Positions 56,936 through 64,000 of a stretch of DNA of 64,000 nt are shown here, one piece after another (position 1 is the first letter of the stretch; every line of letters begins with the position of its first letter). Under the pieces are notes generated by a model. The model was not told the DNA's origin and made no database searches. It saw only the letters and a list, made by a program, of their open reading frames with translations. The stretch lies in contig NZ_JH597773.1 of NCBI RefSeq assembly GCF_000243335.1, positions 3,742,115 to 3,806,114 on the forward strand. Reading direction: 5' to 3'. This DNA comes from Leptonema illini DSM 21528. GTDB taxonomy: Bacteria > Spirochaetota > Leptospiria > Leptospirales > Leptonemataceae. A program made the position numbers and the translations under genes.

Positions 56936-58228
56936 CTACTCACCAACCGTTTCGACACGCGCTCCGATCGAGCCCTGGCCAAGGCGTACGTGAACGGTCG
57001 ATCCGACCTTCGCTTCCATGGCTGAGCGTACGATACGACCGGCATCATCGGTAACGATTGCATAGCCGCGCTTCAGCGTCGACTCGGGCGAGAGCGTCTC
57101 CAGGCGATTGGAGAGCAGCGCCAGGCGATGCTTCTCTTTTTCGAGAGCCCTCTCCATTAATAGAGACATGCTTTCGGTGCTCTGCACTCGCAGTCGCAGC
57201 GTTTCAAAGACGGAGCGCGAAAGGGCGCGCATCTCTGAAATGCTCTGATCGAGTCGGTACTGAAATGGATCAAGGATGGCAAGCGGATTGCGATATACCT
57301 TCGATCCGGTAAGAAAACGAAGCGACTCTCGAGAGCGATCGAGCCGCTGTCTCAGATTTCTATGGATGCGATTTACCTGCAAATCCATCGTATAGACAAG
57401 ATCACCGACCACCGGAACGCACATCTCGGCGGCGTTAGACGGCGTAGCGGCGACGGCGTCGGCTGCCAGCTCGCAAAGTGGATGATCGATCTGATGCCCG
57501 ACGGCGGCCACGATAGGAAGGCGTGCGTTTGCGAAGGCTCGAACGATCGGCTCTTCGTGAAACGGAAGCAGATCTTCGAACGAGCCGCCGCCGCGACCGG
57601 CGATGATGACGTCGACGTTCCATCTCGGATCATGCAGCGCCTCGATGGCTGCCGGTACCGAAGTTAAAGCCTCTTCGCCCTGCACGATACACGGAGCGAG
57701 AACGATGTTGATGTCGGGAAAGCGGCTGCGGGCGACCTGAACGATGTCGCGAATGGCCGCTCCGGTGGCCGCAGTGGCCACGCCTAACGTAATCGGAGCG
57801 GCTGGTAGAGGCTTTTTGCGCTCTGCATCGAACAGGCCTTCTTTGGCCAGCTTCTCGTAAAGCTTGCGCAGACGCTCGTGTACGTCGCCCTTGCCGGCCT
57901 CGGCGACGCGAAGTACGTTCAGCTGATAGCTGCCGCCTTTTGTATAAACCGAGATGTCGCCAAAGGCCCGAATCTTCTTGCCGCTTTCCAGCTTTATGCG
58001 CATGCTCATATTGGCACGCTTGAAGAAGGTGCAGCGCAGAACGGACTCGCTGTCTTTCAAAGAGAAATAGATATGCCCGCTTGAATGGTGCTTCAGATCG
58101 AAGATTTCGCCTTCGATCCAGACGTTCTGCAGCTCGGGCTCCGATTCGAGCAGCTGGCGAATGAGACCGTTTGCCGCCGTCGGACTGAGGACGCGCGCAT
58201 CCTCTTCGAGTAGCTGCACATCCTTCAT
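56936..58228 (-). CDS. xseA: Exodeoxyribonuclease VII large subunit
   Basis: A 430-residue nuclease subunit. The N-terminal OB-fold (LQNVWIEGEIFDLKHHSSGHIYFSLKDSESVLRCTFFK) binds single-stranded DNA; the catalytic region has VATAATGAAIRDIVQVARSRFPDINIVLAPCIVQGEEA and VIIAGRGGGSFEDLLPFHEEPIVRAFANARLPIVAAVGHQIDHPLCELAADAVAATPSNAAE; then a long coiled coil and an ending TLKRGYAIVTD. Full length. The small subunit gene xseB is not adjacent. ATGA overlap with the permease gene upstream. Confidence 0.97.
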   Translation of the reverse strand: MKDVQLLEEDARVLSPTAANGLIRQLLESEPELQNVWIEGEIFDLKHHSSGHIYFSLKDSESVLRCTFFKRANMSMRIKLESGKKIRAFGDISVYTKGGSYQLNVLRVAEAGKGDVHERLRKLYEKLAKEGLFDAERKKPLPAAPITLGVATAATGAAIRDIVQVARSRFPDINIVLAPCIVQGEEALTSVPAAIEALHDPRWNVDVIIAGRGGGSFEDLLPFHEEPIVRAFANARLPIVAAVGHQIDHPLCELAADAVAATPSNAAEMCVPVVGDLVYTMDLQVNRIHRNLRQRLDRSRESLRFLTGSKVYRNPLAILDPFQYRLDQSISEMRALSRSVFETLRLRVQSTESMSLLMERALEKEKHRLALLSNRLETLSPESTLKRGYAIVTDDAGRIVRSAMEAKVGSTVHVRLGQGSIGARVETVGE

Positions 58229-59427
58229 GAACGGTCATCCTTACCGGGAGAAGCGGATTCTTCACCGCTTTTTCGTGACGGTTCCATCGCAGTATGCGAA
58301 TGTTCGTGCTCCTCGCTCTCTTCCCAGATATGGTAGATACGCCAGATTGTGAGGAAGATGGCGAGAATCAGAGGCCCCAGGATGAAACCCGTAATGCCGA
58401 ACTCTTTCAGTCCGCCGAGAATCGCGAAGAAAAGCAGCAGCGAATGAACTCCGAGTTTGCGATCGAGGATGCGCGGCTTGACGATGTTCTCAAGAACGAG
58501 GTAGCAGGTTAACCCATAGACGGCCAGGCCGACGGCCAGAACGGTGTCCTGCTTGAGAAAGTAGAGGAATAGCGCTGCCGGACCCCAGACCATCGCCGTG
58601 CCGATGACGGGAATGATCGAGAAGAACGTGGCGACGGAACCGTACAGCAGAGCATTCGGAATGCCGCAGAACCAGAGTCCGACGCCGACCATCGTGCCCT
58701 GTAAGATGGCGATGAAAACGTTCCCTTTAAGAATGGCCTGGAGGATCTCTTTCATGCGATCCTTGAACTGATCGACGACATCTCCTGAAAGAGGCATGGC
58801 GCGGCGAATCATCTGATAGAAAGAATCGCCTTCGCGAAACATGAAATAGAGCAGAATCAATCCGAAGCTGAGATTCAGAATGAACGCAAGCGACATGCCG
58901 ATGCCGCCGAGAAAGTAGCTGTAAGCGCCGCCGACGAGCTCCCCGACTCGCAATGAATCGACGACGTCAGAATATTCGTTAAGAACGAGAAAGAGCCGAT
59001 CGAGCCAGTAAACCCAGAAGAAGCTGCGTTCGGTAATGAGATCAATGAGCCCGGGAAAGGTCTTCGCCAGGATGAGGATCTGTTCGGATTCAACAAAGCC
59101 TCTGAGGTAAGTGACGATATCAAGACCCTGCTGGACGACCAGAACAAGCACCGTACCAAGAGGACCGAGTACGACGAATAGAATGATCACGAGCGTCAGG
59201 CTGGCGGCCACATCGCGACTGCGTACGGTGCTGTGCAGACGGTGATAGATCCCTTCGAAGGCTGTATAAAGCAGGATGGCCATGAAGACGGCCCATCCGA
59301 AAGAACGAAACGTGAAGAATACAAGGACGCCGGCGCCGATCAGGAAAAGACCGGAGGCGATGGGAGCGATGACCTCACGCTGTACGGTGCGGATCTGCGG
59401 CCGCTTCTTTTTCTCGGATTCGTTCAT
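58225..59427 (-). CDS. AI-2E family (UPF0118) membrane transporter
   Basis: A 400-residue membrane protein with about seven hydrophobic segments: early pair GLFLIGAGVLVFFTFRSFGWAVFMAILLYTAFEGIYHRL, middle YFLGGIGMSLAFILNLSFGLILLYFMFREG, late ALLYGSVATFFSIIPVIGTAMVWGPAALFLY and FLLFFAILGGLKEFGITGFILGPLILAIFLTIW. This matches the AI-2E family of putative permeases (TqsA/PerM-like). Substrates vary (sodium-proton exchange, signals), so none is assigned. Its end overlaps xseA. Confidence 0.9.
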   Translation of the reverse strand: MNESEKKKRPQIRTVQREVIAPIASGLFLIGAGVLVFFTFRSFGWAVFMAILLYTAFEGIYHRLHSTVRSRDVAASLTLVIILFVVLGPLGTVLVLVVQQGLDIVTYLRGFVESEQILILAKTFPGLIDLITERSFFWVYWLDRLFLVLNEYSDVVDSLRVGELVGGAYSYFLGGIGMSLAFILNLSFGLILLYFMFREGDSFYQMIRRAMPLSGDVVDQFKDRMKEILQAILKGNVFIAILQGTMVGVGLWFCGIPNALLYGSVATFFSIIPVIGTAMVWGPAALFLYFLKQDTVLAVGLAVYGLTCYLVLENIVKPRILDRKLGVHSLLLFFAILGGLKEFGITGFILGPLILAIFLTIWRIYHIWEESEEHEHSHTAMEPSRKSGEESASPGKDDRS

Positions 59428-59519
59428 CGTTCATTTTTTGCGAGCTATGTCAACAACCAGCATCCGTGTTGGTCCGTGGCAAAAGATTTTTGAAGCCATT
59501 TTTGAGATGGGCTCTAAGC

Positions 59520-59951
59520 TCAATCGTCGGAGCTTTTTTTCAGATATAGCTTCACGCGGGCCGCTTCACCGTCTTCGACGACGATGGTGACGGTCTGCTG
59601 TACAAAGCTCTCGGCGACGATGACCGTCTTTCCATCTTTCTCAAAATGCCGGCTCTGTAATATCTGCCAGTTATCCCTTTTCAGAAGATTCAAATAGTGG
59701 TCGATTACGGTCTCGGCCTGATCCGTTGTTTCGATGAGCACGGCGTATTGGGCCGGCGACCAGAAACCCGCCGTATCAAGGACGCCGAGAAGCTTCGGCT
59801 TCCCGCTCGGATAAACAAGCTCGGGCGGAAAATCCTGGGGAAACTCGGCGGGATTCCTCGACAGCGTAAGATCGCCGCTGTGAATCGTCCGGTCGCCGCA
59901 GGCCGACAGAGCAAGAACGGCGACAAGACATGCGATGCGAAGGGTCTTCAT
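59520..59951 (-). CDS. Lipoprotein of unknown function
   Basis: A 143-residue lipoprotein (MKTLRIACLVAVLALSAC, Cys18). The mature part contains PQDFPPELVYPSGKPKLLGVLD and QAETVIDHYLNLLKRDNWQILQSRHFEKDGKTVIVAESFVQQTVTIVVEDGE, a pattern of small alpha-beta domains that pack against an envelope partner. I do not recognise the family. It begins one base inside the end of the helicase-associated-domain gene (TGATG), so the two are co-translated. An upstream frame extension antisense to nothing is a shadow. Confidence 0.75.
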   Translation of the reverse strand: MKTLRIACLVAVLALSACGDRTIHSGDLTLSRNPAEFPQDFPPELVYPSGKPKLLGVLDTAGFWSPAQYAVLIETTDQAETVIDHYLNLLKRDNWQILQSRHFEKDGKTVIVAESFVQQTVTIVVEDGEAARVKLYLKKSSDD

Positions 59952-61921
59952 CAGCGCACCAGCTTCACGATAAGATTCAGCCGCTCCACCTGTTCGACGA
60001 CTTCGTAGATGCGATCGGGATCGATGAGAATCGTCGTCGGGCTGATCTGCTGCAGTACGACTTTCTTTGCGCCGATCTGGCCGAGCAGCAGATCCATGTG
60101 ATTCGGATCTTCGGTCTGAAGAACGACGCATTCGTCTGTGATCGTAACAAGCGGAAAGTTATTCGTCCATTCTTCAACGGAGTACGAAAGGTTCTGCGGC
60201 AGATCGTTGCGTGACGTCTTTTTGAGAAAGTCGAGGAACTCTTCTTTCTTCGCCTTCAGTAGAATGCCTTCCTGAAAGGATTCTCTGGTGAGCTGGAAGT
60301 TATACACGTTCTCGAACGACTTCACCTCACAGAAGGCTTTGAGTAGATAGAGGCCGTGCAGGCTGAGTTTTTCGGGAATGGCGATGATGCTCAGGTCGGG
60401 GTTGATGATGATACCGCCCTTCTCATCGTCTTCTTTCAGCGGCTTGTGTTTGAAGAAATGCTCGCCAAGAGAAGAGATCTCGATCCAGCGATCGGGATAA
60501 TGGGCGCGAATCAATCCGAAAAGCTGTAAAAAGAAGAGCGCCGACGTCAGTTCTTTGCGATATTCGTTCAGGCGATCGGGAAAGTTCTGAATGCGAAAAT
60601 CCTTATCGAGAACGACGTGATCGCGAATCATGATGGCCATGACGGTCGTGTAGAGGCAACGCCCCATCTCGCCGATCAGTTTCACCGTTTCGTCGAACAC
60701 GGCAGGCTGAAAGAACGGCACATAAACCGATTCAAAGACCTCTTCGTAACGGGTAACGCGCTCGCGTGATTTACGCACCTCGGCCATCACCTGCTTCATC
60801 AGTTTCAGCGGATCGCTCTGAAGAACTGCGTCGAAGTCATTGCGCAGCACCACATCGTCGCGTTTTGTGCGGACGATGTCGAGCAGCCGCATAACGGGCA
60901 GCAGCAGTTCGATCTGATAGATCTGACTTTTTTCGAGGAAGAGGGCGATGTCGGGGCGCAGCAGTCGGTTCTCGGTTTCGCGCAGGTCCGTCTGTTTGAT
61001 CTTGCCCGATTTGGCAAGATTCAGTCCTTTGCGCGTGATATACACGATCTGCTTTTTGATGTTGATGAAGAAATCGAGATCGTTGCCGATGACTTTTTCC
61101 TGGCTGCGTTTGATGCCTTTTTTCGGCTTCAGAATAAGAGGGAATTCCGTAAGGTATTCGAAAACCTCGATCGGCATCACAAGCATGCGCACAAAGCGTT
61201 CGTCGACGTAGTAGTCGTCGAGCAGCAATCCGGCTGCGTCCATCTTGCGCACGATGTCGATCCACTTACCGCGTTCCTCTTCGATGAACTCACGTGCGGG
61301 GGAGATCTCGAGGATGCCGCCCTGATTGTAGGCGCGCAGGACAATCTCCTGTTCGAGATCGCCAAGCTCATCGACGAGCTTCTTCAGCTGTTCCTGTATG
61401 CCTGCCTTCGTATTGAGCGCGTTGGCCGCCTTTTTCCATTCGGCGGGCAGATCCTTGCGCGAACGCAGCACCTTGACGAGCGACTGCCGGAACTTCTGTC
61501 CTTTGTCGTTCGTCTCGACGCGAACATGGTCGGAGCTCTCGCGATACGCATAATAGCGGTCGAGCGTGTTCGTCAATCGCTCACGATTCTTGCGCTGGTA
61601 GACGAGAAAGTAGCGCTTGAGAACGCCCATCTCCATCTCAGCCGAGGCCGGTTGAAGCGTGAACTTTCTTGCGATTTCGCCGAGCGTCATCACCCGGTCT
61701 TTCGTTGACAGGATGGCGGTGTAGATGCCTACCTGTACGGGACTGAGCTTTTCGAGGATGCCGCGTACGTAGAACTCATCACTCATCGTATCGATGAGCT
61801 GCTGAATCTGACTTTTCTTGTCCCGGCCCGGTTTCTGGATGTTCCAGATCTTGAGCAGCCGTTTCAGCGAAGCGGCATCGAGGCGGTACAGTTCCGTAAA
61901 CAGGGGATTTTCTTCGGTCAT
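59951..61921 (-). CDS. Helicase-associated-domain protein (PF13625-like)
   Basis: A 656-residue protein. The N-terminus has SAP-like LKRLLKIWNIQKPGRDKKSQIQQLID; the C-terminal third has GGIIINPDLSIIAIPEKLSLHGLYLLKAFCEVKSFENVYNFQLTRESFQEGILLKAKKEEFLDFLKKTSRNDLPQNLSYSVEEW, the helicase-associated domain that precedes or flanks XPB/Ssl2-type helicases. No Walker motifs are present, so it lacks a helicase of its own. In many bacteria an XPB-like helicase gene is a neighbour; none is here. It may bind DNA or a helicase in trans. Its start codon overlaps that of the divergent signal peptidase gene. Confidence 0.78.
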   Translation of the reverse strand: MTEENPLFTELYRLDAASLKRLLKIWNIQKPGRDKKSQIQQLIDTMSDEFYVRGILEKLSPVQVGIYTAILSTKDRVMTLGEIARKFTLQPASAEMEMGVLKRYFLVYQRKNRERLTNTLDRYYAYRESSDHVRVETNDKGQKFRQSLVKVLRSRKDLPAEWKKAANALNTKAGIQEQLKKLVDELGDLEQEIVLRAYNQGGILEISPAREFIEEERGKWIDIVRKMDAAGLLLDDYYVDERFVRMLVMPIEVFEYLTEFPLILKPKKGIKRSQEKVIGNDLDFFINIKKQIVYITRKGLNLAKSGKIKQTDLRETENRLLRPDIALFLEKSQIYQIELLLPVMRLLDIVRTKRDDVVLRNDFDAVLQSDPLKLMKQVMAEVRKSRERVTRYEEVFESVYVPFFQPAVFDETVKLIGEMGRCLYTTVMAIMIRDHVVLDKDFRIQNFPDRLNEYRKELTSALFFLQLFGLIRAHYPDRWIEISSLGEHFFKHKPLKEDDEKGGIIINPDLSIIAIPEKLSLHGLYLLKAFCEVKSFENVYNFQLTRESFQEGILLKAKKEEFLDFLKKTSRNDLPQNLSYSVEEWTNNFPLVTITDECVVLQTEDPNHMDLLLGQIGAKKVVLQQISPTTILIDPDRIYEVVEQVERLNLIVKLVR

Positions 61922-62822
61922 GTGGGAGATGTTGCCTCTGAAAATTGGAAAAAAAGAAACAGAGAACAGAAGAGATCAGAGCTACTCTCCTGTAAAACCA
62001 TTTTCAATCTCGCGAAAGTGGGTGCACGCCGTCGCCTTCCTGTATGGCGGATGGTTTTTTTCCAATCGCCTGCTCTCCGATCCGGCGCTATACTATAGTC
62101 CGTTCTTTCGCGTTCTGGCCGGTTTCGTGATAATAGCGGGCATGGTCTTCGCGGTAGCATGCTTCCTGCGACCGAGGCCTGGCCTTCTTCGTGTGATGGC
62201 CCTGATGCTGCTTCTTTTTCATGTGCGACTCATGCTTGTCGATATCGTTCGCGTGCAGGGGCCGAGCATGCAGCCCGCTTTGCATGATGGTGACCTCATC
62301 GTTGTGGAGCGCCTGAGCAGCGGACTTCATCTTCCTGCCCTTGATTTTCCGTTCACGCTTTTTCGTGCAGACGATCCGGGCCCGCCCTGGTCGCGCACGC
62401 TCTTTGCCACAACAGCGAAGAAAGGCGATGTTGTTGTCTTTGATTTTCCGGAACGCCGGAGTGCCGGGCGATTCTACGTCAAACGGGTCGTCGCCCTTCC
62501 GGGGCAGCATTACCACTTTACCGAACACCTGCTTTTTATCGATGGAGAGCCGGTTTTGAATCCGGCCGGACAGATCGCCGTTATCGAGCCGTATCCCGAG
62601 CGGCATCAGACTCCGGTTATGGATCCGCCGGCCCGCCTGCTTGCACTCGACGCAGCCTTCGTCTATGCCAGCATGAACGGCGTCGGTGTGTCGGGGCGTG
62701 TGCCCGAAGGAGGCCTGCTTGTGATCGGTGATTCGTATAAAGAGAGCCGGGATTCTCGCGTAATCGGATTTGTTCCGATTTCGGCTGTACAGGGACGTCG
62801 CTGGAGCGATCTGGTATTCTGA
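61920..62822 (+). CDS. lepB: Signal peptidase I
   Basis: A membrane protease of up to 300 residues that cuts signal peptides of exported proteins. Two or three hydrophobic segments precede the catalytic core: VRVQGPSMQPALHDGDLIVVERL with the nucleophile Ser, RFYVKRVVALPGQ with the catalytic Lys, and the ending GDSYKESRDSRVIGFV (box E). An insertion PALDFPFTLFRADDPGPPWSRTL occurs between boxes. The start at 61920 overlaps the divergent gene; 61929 or a downstream GTG (WVHAVAF) are possible. Confidence 0.92.
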   Translation: MWEMLPLKIGKKETENRRDQSYSPVKPFSISRKWVHAVAFLYGGWFFSNRLLSDPALYYSPFFRVLAGFVIIAGMVFAVACFLRPRPGLLRVMALMLLLFHVRLMLVDIVRVQGPSMQPALHDGDLIVVERLSSGLHLPALDFPFTLFRADDPGPPWSRTLFATTAKKGDVVVFDFPERRSAGRFYVKRVVALPGQHYHFTEHLLFIDGEPVLNPAGQIAVIEPYPERHQTPVMDPPARLLALDAAFVYASMNGVGVSGRVPEGGLLVIGDSYKESRDSRVIGFVPISAVQGRRWSDLVF

Positions 62823-62836
62823 GATCAGAAATTCGT

Positions 62837-64000
62837 ATGGAAAAGCGCCGACTCAGATTGATGCTCTTTCTGGCCTTTCTCGGGCTTGGCTTTCTGGTGG
62901 TGCTCGGTCGCGCCGCCTATCTTGCCGGTCTCTTCGATCTGTCGGATCGCATGCCCGGTCCGGGATCGTCGATCCGCGGCCCGATCAAGGATCGACGCAG
63001 TATCAGCCTGGCGGTTACCGAAGAGGCGAGCACCATCGGACTGGCGCCGCCCGAGCTGCTTGATCCGGAATTCACCGCCCGGTATCTTGCCGGTTATCTC
63101 GAAACCGATTCGGGCGAGATCCTGAGAAAGATCTATCTCTATCAGGGGCGCAAGTACTTTCTGTTGCAGAGGCAGGTGGATAACTTTACGGCGCAGCAGA
63201 TTATGGATCTGCGTCTGCCCGGCGTTTACAGAGAATACGAGAATCGTCGTGTTTATCCATCCGGACGTCTGGCCTCGAATCTGCTCGGCTTCACCGGCCG
63301 CGATTCGGCGCAGGCCCTGGCCGGTCTTGAATACGTATATAACGACGTGCTCACCGGCAGCGGTTATGAGCGCGGTCCTACGCTCTATCTGACAATCGAT
63401 TCCATCTTGCAGTACCGGATGGAGAAAGCCCTGCGTAAAGGCTTCGAAGGCTCCGGCGCCGATCGGGCCGTCGGAATCATGATGGACGTCGAGACGGGAG
63501 AGGTGCTGGCGGTGGCGAACCTGCCCGACTTTGATCCGAATTTTTACTACAGAGACGACGCCGCGGCGAAGGGAAACTGGGCCATTCGGTTAAACTTCGA
63601 GCCGGGCTCGACAATGAAGGTGTTCGCCGCCGCCGCCGTCCTGAACGAGCGACCTGAAATCCTGAATAAGCGTTTTATGTGCAAGGGAGAGTTTCCCTTT
63701 CAGGGAGGATCGGTACGCTGCCTGCGACATGGCAAGACGCAGGCACACGGTGAGCTCGACCTGTTCGGAATCATCGAGCAGTCGTGTAACGTCGGCATGA
63801 TCCAGGCGGCGTCGACGATCGACGATGCCACCCTCTACAAATACCTCGTCGAGTTCGGATTCCAGGAGCGCACCGGAGTTCTGCCCGAAGGCAGCGGCGA
63901 AACTCGCGGCTATATGCCCGAGCTGAAAAGCTGGGTGCAGTCCACGCACTATTATACGCCGATCGGCCAGGGCATCAGCGTTACGCCGATGCAGCTTCTG
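62837..64000 (+). CDS. Class B penicillin-binding protein, FtsI-like (partial)
   Basis: 388 codons are visible before the window ends, so the C-terminus is missing. One N-terminal membrane segment (LMLFLAFLGLGFLVVLG), then a pedestal domain with GPGSSIRGPIKDRRSISLAVT, then ASNLLGFTGRD and the transpeptidase domain with SxxK in FEPGSTMKVFA (Ser about 258) and SxN in IEQSCNVGM. The KTG motif lies beyond the window. It crosslinks septal (FtsI) or other peptidoglycan. It starts 14 bases after lepB and is probably in the same transcript. Confidence 0.93.
   Translation, partial: MEKRRLRLMLFLAFLGLGFLVVLGRAAYLAGLFDLSDRMPGPGSSIRGPIKDRRSISLAVTEEASTIGLAPPELLDPEFTARYLAGYLETDSGEILRKIYLYQGRKYFLLQRQVDNFTAQQIMDLRLPGVYREYENRRVYPSGRLASNLLGFTGRDSAQALAGLEYVYNDVLTGSGYERGPTLYLTIDSILQYRMEKALRKGFEGSGADRAVGIMMDVETGEVLAVANLPDFDPNFYYRDDAAAKGNWAIRLNFEPGSTMKVFAAAAVLNERPEILNKRFMCKGEFPFQGGSVRCLRHGKTQAHGELDLFGIIEQSCNVGMIQAASTIDDATLYKYLVEFGFQERTGVLPEGSGETRGYMPELKSWVQSTHYYTPIGQGISVTPMQLL

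Overview
The window reads as a piece of spirochaete chromosome from the Leptospirales, most like Leptonema or Turneriella. The evidence is two DUF1564-type proteins (31312-31794 and 48358-48840; this family is expanded in Leptospira), many lipoproteins with spirochaete-style lipoboxes, a heme oxygenase plus TonB/HmuY-type heme locus, and a moderately GC-rich composition that excludes the AT-rich pathogenic Leptospira. This is inference from gene content; no 16S gene is present. Genes are densely packed, often in ATGA or TGATG overlaps. The only RNA gene seen is one tRNA-Arg(CCG), besides a group II intron.

Layout. 1-1162: start of an FAD-dependent oxidoreductase and a CDF cation transporter. 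1258-4430: accessory island with a GxxExxY protein framed by inverted short repeats, an array of two interleaved repeat families, and a 1.9-kb group II intron that appears to sit inside one copy of the repeat. 4431-5806: EngB GTPase and a lipoprotein. 5906-13421: cyanophycin cluster (ABC exporter, DUF1854 protein, CphA-like protein with a broken Mur-ligase P-loop, intact CphA). 13424-16941: glycerophosphodiesterase, PanC, HMG-CoA-lyase-like enzyme, Ogt. 16986-18811: MarR regulator divergent from a flavodoxin-fold oxidoreductase and a DUF4405 membrane protein. 18851-21770: HicB-like and BrnA-like antitoxin genes without a visible toxin, then an AT-richer restriction-modification pair. 21785-31208: LMW phosphatase, thioredoxin-domain protein, degenerate sulfatase-like membrane protein, TpiA, ClC channel, ThiD, GH18-type lipoprotein and a two-gene unit ending in a Cys/Gly tail. 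31312-37776: DUF1564, desaturase, DoxX, DUF4405, SRPBCC-ArsR, a BLUF protein with a truncated cyclase domain, AraC and VOC genes, tRNA-Arg. 37843-46551: GT-B-like protein, GltX, LipB, Pcm, ABC1 kinase, Rnk-like factor, AraC and HAD proteins. 46632-48343: IS1182-like element with a frameshifted transposase, then the second DUF1564. 49289-56524: heme acquisition (TonB receptor, HmuY-like lipoprotein, TonB-ExbD-ExbB, heme oxygenase, MFS). 56735-64000: small coiled-coil protein, XseA, AI-2E-family permease, lipoprotein, helicase-associated-domain protein, signal peptidase I and the start of a class B penicillin-binding protein.

How genes work together. The cyanophycin genes form one transcription unit for making, and possibly moving, an Asp-Arg storage polymer; no cyanophycinase lies in the window. 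The heme genes are arranged as two divergent units that share a 13-bp dyad (GAKTCTCAGAATC), so they probably form one iron-responsive regulon. Several small regulator-target pairs (MarR/oxidoreductase, ArsR/SRPBCC, desaturase/DoxX) have dyads between them or upstream of them.

The items I consider most worth following are the GxxExxY repeat array with the intron in it, the BLUF protein missing the first half of its cyclase domain, and the paired CphA proteins with a dedicated transporter.
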